Made by a program: the position numbers and the translations under genes. Positions 33,481 to 46,792 of a DNA stretch of 64,000 bases are shown here, piece by piece (the stretch's first letter is position 1; every line of letters begins with the position of its first letter). This stretch comes from Liolophura sinensis (Eukaryota; Mollusca; Polyplacophora; Chitonida; Chitonidae), in the NCBI RefSeq assembly GCF_032854445.1, contig NC_088295.1, positions 66,447,249 to 66,511,248 of the forward strand, in the 5' to 3' direction. Below the pieces are notes generated by a model, which was given only the letters and a program-made list of their open reading frames with translations, had not been told where the DNA came from and did no database searches.

Positions 33481-36400
33481 GATCATCTGAACGCTGATTT
33501 GGTGAGCAGTGAAAGTCCACGCTTTCCCTCATCTTGTAAACAAGTCTGACTATTTTAAGCCCATGACGTTTTTGACGTCATTATTCAATCGGTCTGCTGA
33601 GAAAAACCCCGGTGAGTTTAGCCATCTCCTGATCGCTTGTGATGTTAAATCCCGTCAACACTAAAAGCCAGAAATTGCTTTACCTCTGTACACAGTCTGT
33701 GGGGGAAATTAAAAAAAATGAACTAGGCCTATTTTTGTTCATAGAAATAGAATATGATTCAGTTATACCCTGATCATTGCTCGATTTGGAGATAACAGAA
33801 AAACGACTTTTGGTGCAGTAACACAAAATATATCGAATATTTATCTGCCCACCGAGTACAAATTGTTATCGTGTGCAAGTAAAAGCGATACACCGATCTA
33901 CATATTGCAATATTATGCTGAACCTTGTGATTCTTGCCAGATTGGCAATTGTTTCGACGTGAGATGTCATTCCTATTGTCTGTGAGATAGCCTTTGTTCT
34001 GTCCAACATGCAGCAAGAAAGAAAGCTCATGTGCTGTCTGTATTTTTTAAAGTGGTGTTTAGTGTAAAGAACCTGTAGATGTCTTAAGAAGTGCTTCATT
34101 TAACGCAATGTGATAGTTAAGAAACAATCATACAGTGGGTTCATGGGAAGAAAAGCCTGTGCTAGGAAAATTGGTACCGATCTTGTTTAGATACTAATTT
34201 AGACTATATGTACTTCACTTAACTCACACCATGAACTTTTTCTTTTTAACGTCTTACATTGGCTCTATCCGTGTCTTCTTATGTGATATTACCGTAAGCA
34301 AATTGCATTTTGAAATGACGTAACATAGTAAAGGATTTAAATAAACCCACAGTTCCTTGACCTGTACATGAAGTCATCATGTTGTATCGGGTACAGCATG
34401 CCACTAGAGTGCCTGTAACCGAGTTTCTGTGGAGCTTTGTCTTACGTTAAGCTTCTCAAAAAGATAAGCCTATTTACACCTAAAATAGGCTTTGAACTTA
34501 GTGAACTTGACATATTTTGCTCTGGATTTGATAACACTTTCCCCATGTCAACATTAGCTCTAAACACGCACTTGTTCCAGCAAAAACGTTTCTGACTTTC
34601 TTCATTGAGTGCTGTCAATAACAATCATGTGCCGATGGGCCGTCATAGGGCACGGATGTTTAACCATATAGTTGACCGAAAACTGGCAATCACTCGAAAA
34701 AATTTGTTTCCAAAGAAAAAAAGATGACGTAATGGCATCTTAAATGCGCAACCTCAACTCACCCACGCATTTTTAAAACCTTCCGTTTGTCTATGGATAC
34801 CTTAGGGAAACATCACATATCTGTGGTTACCGTATAGGATGTGTAACCCTTCTACATACGTGAAACAAAACGTAAATGTGTTCAAGACAACGAGATTGCG
34901 TTGCTAATTTAAATGTGACACATTTGTTTAAAGATGGCAACGATCTTTCTACCGCCTATATGTTTTGGTGGATTAATTATTACAAATAGGGATGATGTGT
35001 ATAATTGAAATGGCAGCTATTTTATGCACTTGAGAAAGAAATGCACACATCCAGTTGTCAGTGCTCTTGCTATTGGCTGCTTACTTCGATATCTGGTTGA
35101 CAGGCCTTTATGAAATAGCATTTTTTCCAATGTTTAAACGGTTATAGAATTTGCTCAGAAATGACATTCTGTTACGAGTGCCGACTGAAAAAGACATTCT
35201 GCCAATATCACAAAGGTGTATCACAAAGTTACATGTACGTGATATCCGGCGCACCAGGTGACTTCAGCTGATCTACCGAAAAAAAGGAAAACGTTTCACC
35301 GGGACAAATTACCACAATTACACCAGTGCCTTGACTAAAAAAAAACAAGTCGGTCAGTAAATTCCCTGGGGAAATAGGTAAATGATCGCATTATCGTCCT
35401 GTTTTCTTTGAAGTCAACAAGGCCTTGGGAAAGATTTTCAGGGAACCTTATAGTTTTCTTTAAAACTAACCTTTCAGACTAGCCACTTTCTCATCACTGG
35501 ATAATCTCCTAAAACTACGCGGGAGATCGCAGAATGAATGGGCTCAGTACATGTAGTAGACTTAATCTTGTGAACACGTTGGACTATATAGCAACTCCTG
35601 ATTGTGGCAAAAAGTGTTTTCCTGTTAACTCTGCTAAAGAGACATGCTTTTATTGTTGTGTATTTGTCTGTCTCTACGTCTGTCACAACCATACGGGGAA
35701 GTTATCTGGAGATTTTTTTTTTTTGCTCAGATTGCCCTGAGGCCGATGATCATCGCAATACCTTCTTTCACTTGGATCCGGAGACAGGGACTTTTTAAAC
35801 GATTGTTTACCATTTAAGATAGAACACAATCTCACCATGTACTCTTGTACATTTACATGTAACCGTGGCTTAGGTTTGCCTTGTAGTTTTAAAAATATAT
35901 TAAAAGGGACAGAAACCCCAACATACCTGTAATTTATTCCTGTTTATGAAACATATACATTTACAGGACTGTATTTACTTGTAGCAAGTAGAAGTACATG
36001 CATGTGATGTGTTATTACATTCGGTTGATGTGCATCACACAAGGTTAATGTGGTAACTGGAGACTATAATCACGTAAATAGGACGTCATCGATGACGGAG
36101 ATTCTAATTCTAGAAAGTGTGTCATGAATATAAATGTAATTAATAAAAGAAAACCCAAAACAACAAACACTAAAAATTTAAACCTCTTGTGTTGAGCACA
36201 TTTCGGAGTGATTTACTCGGGCAATATCAAACAGCATACTGTTTGCCAAAACATGTCACTGTTAGCATATTGTTTCTTTGTTCTTTCATTAAACCACAAA
36301 GAAAGCTAAATATTTTATAAAAATGATCACAGCTACTGTAGGTGTTGTGAACACGTATTTACAGCCGGGTCCATCGAATGATAGCAACGCCTGTAGAGAG

Positions 36401-38798
36401 TCTGTATTGACGTTATTTCTGTTAAAACATGGGGTATGAAACAGTCCTTTAGTTGGTGTGTATATATATATTCTGCTAGCAATCAAATTTCTACATTGTG
36501 ACCTTGAAAAGAACAATGGCAAATTCCCAGCACGCATTCAGAATTTCAGCTAGGATAACAAATGAGTCTGGGGTATTTAGTTCCCCTTTCGGCCCATCTT
36601 TTATGTTAGCATTTCTCTGAATTGATGGAGAAATTAGACATAGTACCGGAGCACACTCAGACAGTAGTCCCACGGCAGTCTTCAGATGTAAACGCAGTAC
36701 CGGGTAAGAATAATCGGCAAAACTTGACTTCATATATTTCTGATGAAAAACAGTGTTTAAGTTTCTATCGCCTCCCCTTCGGAATGGACAAAGAGTGTGT
36801 GTGGATGAGGGTGCACTTGGCCGTAAATATGTAAACATTTACAAACATTATGGGTTTAAATATTTCCATTCTAACATAAATATAATATCCTATAACCTTT
36901 ACAAGCAACAGGTTCATTGCCTGTACAGCACTGAAGCTTATATGACAACAGGGGTCTAGTCCCTTGGCTGTGCCCCTCCCCCCCCCCTTAAAGTGAATTC
37001 CGCCCATTATTTAAACCAGCCATAGATTAAACATTTAGTGCCAAGGGCAACAGTGCCAAATAACGATTATTTTGAAAATGTGCTCTATTTCACTTTTGCC
37101 AAATTTTTCATTTTGACAATTTAAACCTAATGTTCAGAAGTTATAATTACTTTTCACTATTGCTTTTCGTTCAGTTTGGAACTGTCAATGTTGAATGTTC
37201 GCATCGCATCTTTACTGTAAACATTGATATACATCGGGAGGAAGAGAATGATTCCGAATCAGGTTGAACTGGAAATTTGCTATGATTATATGACAACCTT
37301 TTATTGGCGTTCGAATGCATTGGGTAAGTATTGTGTATGAGGCAGTCAGCAAAACTGGATGACTATGTTACTTTCTACATTGATTTAGTTTAATTTATCG
37401 CTGGGTAATAAAGAGTAGCTAAAAAATTTGTACGTTGCCTGACCACAAGAAGTTGTCTAAAATGCTCCATGATGAAAGTAACAAAACGGACTGGAGTATT
37501 CCAGGATAGTACTGAATAAATGTTTCCATTTGAAGATCTGAAAAAATGCATCCAGGACACTGTTAATTCGTATTACAGGTTTTGTACATGTTTCTGTACA
37601 CGTGACAGGTATGTGAGTTTGATCCATTTTGTTTTTTGTTAGATAAAGACACAGTACTACCCTAATTGCTGTACCAACAATTACAATGTAAGACACTTTA
37701 TCCAATTAGCCGTCCAGTATTGCTTTTTGTTTACATCCGTTGCTTGGAAATAGCAGTAATCAATTGAGCGTATACACGTTTAGCCGCCACTCTGATTGCC
37801 TTAAGAGTTAAAAAACAGAAACAAGGTAAAAATCTATCACTTTTCTTGGAGGAAACGAAGAAAGGAGAATAGGCACCAATAACAGCAGTTTCCGCGTAAG
37901 GGGATTTCAGTGTATTTCTTCAAGCTGAGAGAAAAAGAATCAGGTAGTTTTTGTTTTCTGGTTATGCTTAGCCGTAAAGGTGGGAGTTGGTAAAAGACGG
38001 CACTAAACTGTCCAACTTTTAGAACCATGTTACAAAATTCACTAGCCTTTGCAATGGCCACAAAAGGTTTTTGCAAATGTATCGGAAAGTATAAAGTGAA
38101 ACAGCAAACGGGAATCACAGAGATTGTACCAAATTATGCAGTAAATGTATATATACTATGGCGTAAAATACTCTTCCCTAAACATTCTCAGCTTCTGGTT
38201 AATTTTGTTGGAAATATTAACGAGTAATCAAGACATGATTTAACAGACTTCAGCCGCCAGAAATCTAAAATCGTCTTCATTAACGAGCAGTCATTCTGTG
38301 GTGTTGTTTGAGGATATCAAATCGGACTGGTTTCAAATGACAACAGCAAATCTGTCGGCTGTGGGCCAGACCTCCTGCAAAGAGATGGCGTCGTGATATG
38401 ATTACATATGTCAGGTAAAATTATCACATAAATCCCATCACCTGTACGTTTTATTGCATAAACGATGAAGGCTGGCTCATTCTATAAGAAGGCTTCCGAG
38501 CTTAACCAAAACAACTGTTTCGTATGTACGTATGTTTGGTATATTGCTGTGACTTGCTTGAAGTTGTTGAGTTTTCTTGGGCAAAAGTTAACTTTTAAAA
38601 CAACAATTATTATTCTGTTAAAAATCTGTCGTGAACTTTCAGATAAATGATTGTACAGCTTTAAGGTTTAAGAATAAATTATTTAAAATCATCATTATGC
38701 TACCATGATGAAGTGCTTGAACATGCATACATTAGCTGTGGGTTTGATCTACATGAGCGTTTTAATTCTGTTCAGTATGTCTAATTGTATTGGTTGTC
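33481..38798. other. Long stretch without recognisable genes
   Basis: The longest frame is 115 codons (36491-36838, minus), with no recognised domain and with overlapping frames on the other strand. A 14-bp perfect palindrome CGTCATCGATGACG sits at 36084-36097. A poly-C run lies near 36978. Confidence 0.4.
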
Positions 38799-39290
38799 TT
38801 CCATCCGACTTCGCTTGTTAATCAAACTCGCATCCATAACAGAGCGCGAATGAACCACACTACACCTACAGTCCCTTCATCTTTCGTTACCATATTGTTT
38901 AATTTTTTACTTGGTCGGCTGTTCTTTGTCCAGTCAACTCTGTATGAATGTAGTCTCCATATCAAAATACTGAACACAAGTACAATGAAACCAGTGACGC
39001 AACACGAGGAAAGAACCCAGTTTGCATCCAACATCTTTGATTTTCAAGAGATGCCTAATTGAAAAAAAATCGAACCAAATACATCAAAGAATGAAAATTA
39101 ATGCAAGTCATGCCACACACACGAGTCACGAGTGTGCATCTTGAGTAATTTTACAGTGTTATAATTCCATTTTTCCTTGCACACAACACGTTTATCATCC
39201 TTCATCGATTGGAAATATGACTCTTGTCTCACTCCTGTTCCCTGGAGAAGTGGTTCCATCGGCAAAGCGCTACCACTACCCACGCCATAC
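38799..39290. repeat. Q unit, copy 1 (diverged duplication)
   Basis: Aligns by eye with 43440-43950 over about 500 bp, with gaps. Examples are ACAGAGCGC followed by a CCTACAG, GTTTGCATCCAACATCT versus GTTTGAATGCAACATCT, and ACGAGTGTGCATCT followed by GTGTTATAAT. The plus-strand frames in the two copies (38790-39062 and 43452-43700) also align weakly, including a shared hydrophobic middle. The unit could be a duplicated exon or a repeat; no family was recognised. Confidence 0.4.
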
Positions 39291-39960
39291 ACGGAATGAA
39301 CCTAGACGATTGACAAGAAAAATGCGCATCAATGATTTATCCTGATTTGAAACATTTGCTGGAGATGAATCTGTAATGATGAATATGTCAGCATATCACA
39401 TGGTGCCAGACAGTCTAAATCTTGGCATTCTGTGTTGGATGTAGGTGGTAGGAAGACATACATGTGTACATTTATGTTATAGGTTTAAAGCCTACAGTCC
39501 TTGTATGTGTTCAGAATATCTCACGTGACACAAGTAAGTGCTTAAGAACACAACGCAGCCCTCCAGTTACCATGAAAAGCATGTGACATCTGAGAGAAAA
39601 AAATATAACCTCTTTACTTAAAGTCTGCATGCAAACCGGGCATTAAAATGGCCGCGTGGAATAAAAAAACATTTCCTGGAAGAAGCAATCAAAACTTGCA
39701 GATCAGCTCCTTTTAGAAGTCATAAATACCGTTTCTATCATCATAAAGTATTAAGTGTTTCCCCCAGCCTGTTAAGTATTCGATTTTCGATACCGCGGAA
39801 AACATGGTGTTTTACCCTGTCTTGGACTAACAGGATCAACAGTTGTCCCATGTCTATGAACAAATAAATGCATGTATATTAGGTGATGAACTCTGCTAAC
39901 ACAGTCGTTTGGCAGCCAACTGAACAATTGCACTAAGTATTTGTATCTTTTGTATAAATA

Positions 39961-40054
39961 ATAACTTTGTTAACAAAAGCTTATTTCATAGAGTATAACT
40001 TTGTTCACAAAAGCTCATTTCATAGAGGATAACTTTGTTAACAAAAGCTCATGC
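39961..40054. repeat. 34-bp tandem repeat, about 2.8 units
   Basis: Units start at 39961, 39995 and 40029. Each begins ATAACTTTGTTAACAAAAGC or a one-base variant, and the first two continue with TCATTTCATAGAG. Units 1 and 2 differ at only three positions. The core GTTAAC is itself palindromic. The third unit is cut short after AAAAGCTCATGCG. Confidence 0.9.
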
Positions 40055-40966
40055 GATAACACTGGGCTATAACATATATCTTATAGGGCTTAGATATGTA
40101 GGTCATTATTTTTCTCCTCTGCAAATACACCTTTTCTAAGCAACAAAAACCAGTAATGTTTCTTTGGTCGCACAAGACAGCTGTGTGATCCTGAAAATTT
40201 TAGTACGTAGTTCTCGTCACAATATTGCAGCGCATGCATCATTAAAATATATATATATTTCATATCAAACAAATATGTAAAGACGTGTAACTCACATCTT
40301 TCGCGAACATTAAAATGTCTATGGATTGTCACCTTTGTGATTGTTCTCGTTTTCATAGACACGATATACATACACATATACATATATCAAGCAATATGTG
40401 CCCTGGACAATTTCTCTTTGTCATACAATCGTTATCCACCTCAAGGTGTCTTTTGTGTACTTGAAAGAAAGACCTGTTGCCCAAACGTTGTAATCAAGCA
40501 AACAGCAGTTGGCGGGCCACTTTCCCAGATACCAGCACTGTATTAATTAATGTTAACGGCATATAGGCGGCTGACCCAGTGTTTAAAAATCTATTTCTGT
40601 ATATATCTTCAACGGGGAGGAAGCGGTGAGGGCAAAGGTGGAGTGGGACAGGAGAACTAATCATTGGGCTTAAGGACACTTAGACACACATCTGCCTGTA
40701 TCTTCGATTAAAGAGAATAAAAGAAAGAAATCGTCGGCAAAAAATCTTGGTGCCAGAAGCTAGGATTAATGTAAAGATGTTTTTTGTGGCTTTGGGCTTT
40801 GTTTGTCAACATTTATTTTTAACCCCGAGTGTCGATAAAATAGATCTAAGCATTCTAATGAGGTTCTACCGGATAATTTTGAACCATCAGGGGTTAACCG
40901 TGTATCATCAGCGTATTGGTTTATCTTTAATTTAGTATTATGATCAATTAGATTTAGTTTCTCGCA

Positions 40967-41263
40967 TCATTGTTTCCCATACCTCCCGACAAAGTAAAAT
41001 AGGTATTGTGAAATTGGATCGCCTTGTCTACATCCACGCGACACCTCGAAAAATGATGACAAGTGCCCATTTCGAAAAATGCAACTGCTTATATCCTTAT
41101 ATAGTATACTAACCCAAGTTTTATTCATATCAGCAAAATTATAAGTTTTAATAACTTCGTTAATAAAGGTCCAGAAAATTGAATGGAAGGCTTTTTCAAA
41201 ATACAATAAGTCCCGGGGTTTGTTTGTTATTGGTTTCGAACATAAAGTCATATATAATACCAA
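40967..41263 (-). pseudogene. LINE reverse transcriptase fragment, central blocks
   Basis: The longest open piece of the LINE relic (98 codons). It contains FEKAFHSIFW (the first catalytic block, normally with the acidic residue just before FEKAF; here Y precedes it, so that aspartate is lost) and SRGCRQGDPISQYLF. The YADDT block lies about 60 bp further on in a different frame. The loss of the catalytic aspartate and the frame breaks both show a dead enzyme. Confidence 0.85.
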
Positions 41264-41773
41264 TATTTTCAGCTATATACGTTCCTGGGATAAATCCATT
41301 TTGGTCTCCATGAATCAGTTTGTATAAAGCAGATTTAATTCTGTTTGAAATGCAGTTTGAGGTAAGTTTGTATTTTACATTAAAAAGTGATACTGGCCCC
41401 TAATTTTTTAACAGTTGACTTGGTATGTTGGGTTTGGGTAGACAGGTGATGACACCTTGCCTGACTCTCCAATTTGGAGGCTTGAATTAGCAATACGAAC
41501 TAAAAATTCCCTTTATTTGCTCCCACAAATGTTGTAAAAATCTGCTGTGAACCCATAGAGGCCAGTACTTTTATCTTTTTTTGTATTCCTGAAGGTTAAT
41601 GTTAGTTATTCATATGTTATGTATCCTTCCAGCTAATTTGCCTCTTCATCTGATAACTTGTGTAGATAGATATTGGACAGAAATTTAGAAGTATTCTCCT
41701 CGCCAAGTTGTTTTTTAATATAGATCATGGCCGACATTTTTCACTCATCTAATATATCTTTAGTTTCAAAGGG

Positions 41774-42037
41774 TTAAATGCCTTTGTTTGAAGTTAATTT
41801 CGAAATAACTTTTTTGTGTATTTCCGCTTTTAAAAAAAAAATTGTTGGTTTTTCAATTTCCTCCATCCATCTGGATTTTGTATGAGCCATAATTCCCTTC
41901 ATTTTCCCCTTACATCTTCCAACTGTTTTTGCTAAACTCAACATGTCCAAGTCTTCCAGGCAATAATGTTGGAAATCTGAAGATATCTTACATTCTAATT
42001 CTTTCATTTGTACATCTGGATCACCCTGTACAATCAT
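41774..42037 (-). pseudogene. LINE linker/early RT fragment
   Basis: An 87-codon open piece containing AHTKSRWMEEIEKPTIFFL and HKKVISKL, matching the RSRARWIEEGEKPTKYF-type block that lies between endonuclease and reverse transcriptase in LINEs of this group. It is separated from the later RT blocks by stops and frame changes. Confidence 0.75.
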
Positions 42038-42252
42038 TTCCTGTTTTGTATTTCATTGTTTTTTTTTTTCATCAGTAGGACTTCAGGGAATAATGACTCA
42101 TCTTTACACAACTGCAACTCTGGTATAGGTATATGTTTTAACATATTTCTATTGTATGGAACAGGTGAATATTTATTTATTACTTTTTCTATTACGTTGT
42201 TGACAAGATCTCGTATTTTTTGTCTCGTAATAACGAGCAATCTTATTTCCAA
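42034..42252 (-). pseudogene. LINE post-endonuclease fragment
   Basis: A 72-codon piece continuing directly from the QRGVGYWK block and containing NNVIEKVINKYSPV and LFPEVLLM, which correspond to the segment after the endonuclease in L1-like proteins (usually ending in LLMEIR). It overlaps the next open piece by one codon in another frame, so a frameshift lies near 42035. Confidence 0.7.
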
Positions 42253-42549
42253 TATCCCACTCCTCTTTGCCTATTATTAAATGTGCACTCAAGCGTCACT
42301 GCAGAGTGATCGGTTCTATAACGTGGAATTATACTGCTTTAAGGCACCGTGCATATATATCATTACTTACTAGAAAGAATTCAAGTCTAGCCTGTTTTTT
42401 GCGTGTTGCCCTGCGTCATGTATATTCTCCTTAAGTCTTTTTTATATTTATTTCGAAATCTTGTTTAACACAGAGCGGATTTGCTTTAACACTGATAGAA
42501 AACACGAGCCAATAACCAGAAAATATAAATATGTTTTTCTAAAGACACC

Positions 42550-42790
42550 TGCTGATAAACCATAATTATTCGCTGCAATACATTGTGCCTCTCTTCTTGT
42601 TTTATCAGTGTCTAAAAATGTTAGACAGGCCATGTAAAATCTACAGTCTTGTCCTTGATACATGTACATCTTTGCACTTTTGCCCACACGTAGTTTTTTG
42701 TTTTATACATCGCACTAGAATACTATTTTAGGAGTTTATTTTCTTTTTCAAAATATTTCCAGCCACCAACTGTTAACGTTCAGTTTTGTC
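42550..42790. repeat. R unit, copy 1
   Basis: Matches 48410-48650: CTACAGTCTTGTCCTTGATA versus CTACAGTCATGTCCTCGATA, then TTTTGCCCACAC versus TTTTCCCACAC, and GAATACTATTTTAGG versus GGATACTGTTTAGTG. The unit lies beside the LINE relic; it may be the diverged start of the LINE endonuclease or an independent repeat. I could not decide which. Confidence 0.45.
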
Positions 42791-43439
42791 AATAACTGGT
42801 TTATCTTTCAGACCATACGCTATTAAAGTCGTCTAGACAGTCCGTTTAAATTATTGCTTTGGAAACAAGCAGACGCCAGTATGCACACAGAGGGAAGTAA
42901 TTGCAGAAAACTACATACGTGATCATTGGATATTAGCACCATTTCGTTGGCTATTGCCATGGAAGCGTGAATTTACTTTGCCTGAGAGAGTCATCGTGCC
43001 ATATCATGCTTTGTGGAATATCGTGTACTGATCAGTCGAAACCAGGAATCTCTCTATGAAATATAATGGTCTGAAACACGTTTTTGCGGAATATCGCGAA
43101 GCGAAGATACAGTCTACGAGACATCTTACTATTGTAACCCTTACATATAAGTTTGGGCTGTGTACATGTAACTTGTTTAGTTCTAATCAAGTCATTTTCA
43201 GTCTTCAAATTTTGGCAATTTGATAAAATATAAAGTTGTTGTGTACGTCTTAATGAAATCGTAATATTTGAGGAAAAAACATGCTGAATAATTTGATATA
43301 ATGTATAATTTTATACATTCTTTGACATTAATGAAAACGTTTTATGAAAATATTATTGTGTCCTTAAATTGAATTTCTTGAGTATACATCCGTGGGAGTG
43401 ATTTAATTTTCATCTTTGTGAACACTTCCGCTTTTTGAC

Positions 43440-43950
43440 TTCCACTTTCACTTGAGCAAAAAGCACATTGCTTCCAGCAGAGCGCACACCTACCACAGAA
43501 CGCCTACAGCCTGTGCAACGTTTGCTACAGTATTGCTAATCTTCTGTTCTGATTGTTTGCTCTCTTTTGTAAGGCGAACTGTTCACGGAGTCTCTCTACC
43601 TGAACACATAGAACAAATAACTGAGCCTGCCCTGTGCCACAACAAGGGAAGGGAGGCCAGTTTGAATGCAACATCTATGGATGGCCTACTTTTCAAGTGA
43701 CGTTAAGAGATGATAACGTAATAAACTGAATCTGATACATGTACATCAAAGAAATACGATTACTTTACTCCATTTAGACACGAGAGACGTGCGTCTGCAA
43801 CGTGACTAATGTGCAATGTTATAATACAGTTTACTCAAAGCAGATTATTACCTGACATCAAGGCATGTCTCGCCAGTGTTTCGTGAAGCAGATGATGCTC
43901 TCAGCAAAACATTACCATCATCCACACCCCTATAAGTATACTACCACGCG
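43440..43950. repeat. Q unit, copy 2 (diverged duplication)
   Basis: Partner of 38799-39290, offset by about 4.64 kb. Its right end (CCTATAAGTATACTACCACG, GTTGACAGG) corresponds to CGCTACCACTACCCACGCC and GATTGACAAG in copy 1. A third trace, ACAACTACCCACGCCAAAC, lies near 49.22 kb. Confidence 0.4.
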
Positions 43951-46792
43951 ATAGTTGACAGGATAAACATAGAAAATTGTTCAGTTTTCATATAAAGATT
44001 AACTTGAGGCAATTTGCAACAATGCCAGTGCCACAAACATGTTTTTGTGTATCTAATGAGTTCGGAGGTTGATTTGGGTATATGTTTCGGACACAGTTTT
44101 AGGAATATGTTACTGCTTATATATGTTGTAAATCATTCATTCAACATCTCAATCAATGAATCTTTGATAGAAAATAAGCAAAAAATGTTTGCCATGACCT
44201 ACTTGAACATGGGCGACAGCTGTGGTGCGGATTTCGAATGTGATATTTTAAGTGCAAGCACTAAGCCGGTATGAGCTAAATATAGTGACACGATGGTAAA
44301 TATACAATATATGTGTCACGAAAATGGGAAAACCTATAGCATATTCGACATTACAGTAAAAAGATACACGCATACACACACACATTTCCGAGAGAAACCA
44401 ATCAAAACAAACTTGTGGGTTTCCCTCAAAACAATCATAAATTCCCTTCGTGTTACCCTGATTTTCAGTGCATGTCTCACTAGTTACGTACGTATGTCTA
44501 ACCTCTCAACTACCCTCTTGACTCCTAGTTAAGTACCTGATGTCTGATACCGTTCTACAGGAAACAGCATTTGTATTTCTAGGAATGAGGGAATCAATAT
44601 TCAGATACTTGAAGGAAATGTCAGTACGAGCTATTTAAACATGTACAAAGTAAGCTGCGTTGGTTGATTAGCTTAACAGGGGTTCACAGATTCTGTTGCC
44701 AAACAAATGTGCAATTGTCATGACTATGATGAAAGTATTCTTACCTTCTGTATATAAGGTAGCTCATTAAGATGTGGCCATAGATCGCCCACGACGTAAT
44801 ACCCATTTGCACATGGGTCTATACAAAAGACGGGATTTCCACAGAGATTGAAATACCTCACAAAGCACACACTATATATAACACTGCGGAGAGAAAATTA
44901 CCTCAAAATTGTAATGGATCATTCTTTTCTTGTGGACATGTAGTAGAAAACTCTCCAAGGCAACAAGGACAACAAACTGACGATAGTTCATTGTTCAAAT
45001 TGTCACAGATTCACCAGGATATGGCTGCTACGTGAGTTGGAATCTTATGACAGACTCCGCCACACCATTCAATTCTTCCAAGACTCTCAAGAACATTGTC
45101 ATTAACAGAATTTTCTTTATTATAGCTTTTGCACAATTAACATTTAAATATATTTGCCTAACAAATTACTCATTAATAGCCTTTTAGTATATCAAACCTT
45201 TTGTCATCATTATAACCGTTTATCTCATGGTCAACTGTGTCCATATATCAGTGAATACGTATCCAAAGCTTATGTGTTTCCATATTTTAAGCTGTGAAGC
45301 GTATACAAGCATCCACACCAACTCCTCTAATGACTCTACCCAGAGAGAGGTTCTGTTGTATATAAATGTATCATGTAGTTTTACTGAATTTACGTATTTT
45401 ACACATACATTGTGAAAAGCCATTTGTTTATGTTGTCAACGAATACTGCTGTATACTTTTAATTCCAGGTAAACAAATTTCGCTTCATACAGTCATATAT
45501 TTTAGATGGTAGCGATAATACTGTTAGCGACGCTCATATTATGCTCACGCTGGGCCAACCAGCCCTGTTTCCTTACTCTAACCTCAAGCGAGGAAGTAAA
45601 AAAAAACAATTTTCAGAGTGTTATCTAACTGTACTTGTGCCGGTAATGTTTATACGTGTGGTATACTTTAGGTTCCAAAGATCACAAGATTACAGAAATT
45701 CTAAAGATCGTGTCAGTTTCGAAAAAATTTGCTTCGTTTTAGTTTCAGAGATTCATTCTGCAATCTGTGTTAGCTTAAGCTTTAATGCGATTTCATATCC
45801 CCAAGAGGGTGAATAAAATATATTCCAAACTGCTTGATTGGCTTTCTCTTAACCTTGCAAACACTGTAAGGTGACCTGTCGTAATAGCTTACCTTGACAT
45901 CCGTGTTGTACCATGTTGTTCAGTGAAAAAGTGTCAGGTAAGGTTTATGTAAGATATACATGTAACCTGTGACAGAATCTTTATATGTGTACATATAACC
46001 AGAAATACTGTGCCATTTGAGGCAGTTGGCTAGACTCTGCCTACTTTCAGCCAAAAAAAATTTAAAAAAAAAGATTTATACAAGGTTTAGTGTTTTTACA
46101 CAGTATGACATTATTTGTGTCAGTACCAATGGATGACCAGAATTCCTTCAAACCACGACACAGGAAGGTGCTAGGGCAAGAAAGAGAGGGACTAAGTCGA
46201 TCGAAATGAATCTGAGATTTACCTAATTTCAGAGGCAAAACGACCTACATGTATATCCGGGATTATCCTAAAATACGGATAAAAGAATAGAACCTTAACA
46301 TCAGTTTATGGTGCCAGAAGCTATGTTTTCCACAGGAAGCTTTGTGGTCGTCAGACTGACAAGCAGAAAAACACTTCCCAATCACTACTGACAGCCTGTA
46401 GAGGTTGTTATATATTTGAAATTTATCTCATTTAGTCACAATTTCTACTGTATGTATACAGTTGTGTTTGCTGTTTCTTCGCGAAAGCGTATTGTTTCAG
46501 GCTCTGCTGCAGATTAGTTTATAATGCTCTCTTTCTTGATAAAGCCCAGTTACTACTATTTTAATACAGACCAAACTCAATGCCTTAAACAAATTTCGCT
46601 TAACTCATGAAGAATTCATCAGTCATGGCACGTCCGCCTTATCGACATTCAGCCAAGCAGTGATGAGAGGCTATATAAGGAATTCACACAGAAGAGTCAT
46701 TCACCCTCTTCATCCACTTTTAACCCTGGAAATTAAAAATCTCACTGATTCGTTCATTGCACGTAGAAACACTAAACTACAGTTTAGAATAA
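43951..46792. other. Unannotated stretch, no gene recognised
   Basis: Frames reach 91 codons (45541-45816, plus) with no known similarity. A short CACACA run near 44370 is the only simple repeat. Confidence 0.4.

Larger units (their letters stand above)
40740..42420 (-). mobile_element. Decayed L1-like LINE (endonuclease and reverse transcriptase)
   Basis: A non-LTR retrotransposon relic read on the minus strand, with its reading frame broken many times. In element order: an endonuclease end with ARLEFFLVS (about 42375-42395) and YRTDHSAVTL (DHS at 42304-42312); QRGVGYWK (42246-42269); a linker with KSRWMEEIEKPTIFF (in 41774-42037); then reverse transcriptase blocks GFTADFYN, QGVITCLPKP, GPVSLFNVKYK, GDQNGFIPG (41284-41309), FEKAFHS, RGCRQGDPIS (41017-41036), the catalytic INQYADDT (40902-40920) and SGLKINVDK (40802-40829). 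The order and wording fit the L1/Tx1 group of LINEs with an AP-type endonuclease; the clade call rests on memory of motifs. The start of the endonuclease upstream of 42420 is not clearly visible. The copy cannot be active. Confidence 0.88.

Noticed and set aside
36084-36097. Palindrome CGTCATCGATGACG as a CREB-type promoter element
   Set aside because: It lacks the TGACGTCA core, and no promoter, TATA box or coding start is nearby; a 14-bp palindrome is not remarkable at this scale.
39961-39994. 34-bp repeat beginning ATAACTT, reminiscent of a loxP-type recombinase site
   Set aside because: Only the first seven bases resemble it; there are no 13-bp inverted arms around an 8-bp spacer, and the units are direct tandem repeats.
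39961-40054. Tandem repeats considered as a CRISPR array
   Set aside because: The units touch without unique spacers and the setting is an animal genome.
41284-41309. Plus-strand frames at 40747-40935 and 42008-42280 as genes
   Set aside because: They are antisense shadows of the LINE motifs read on the minus strand.
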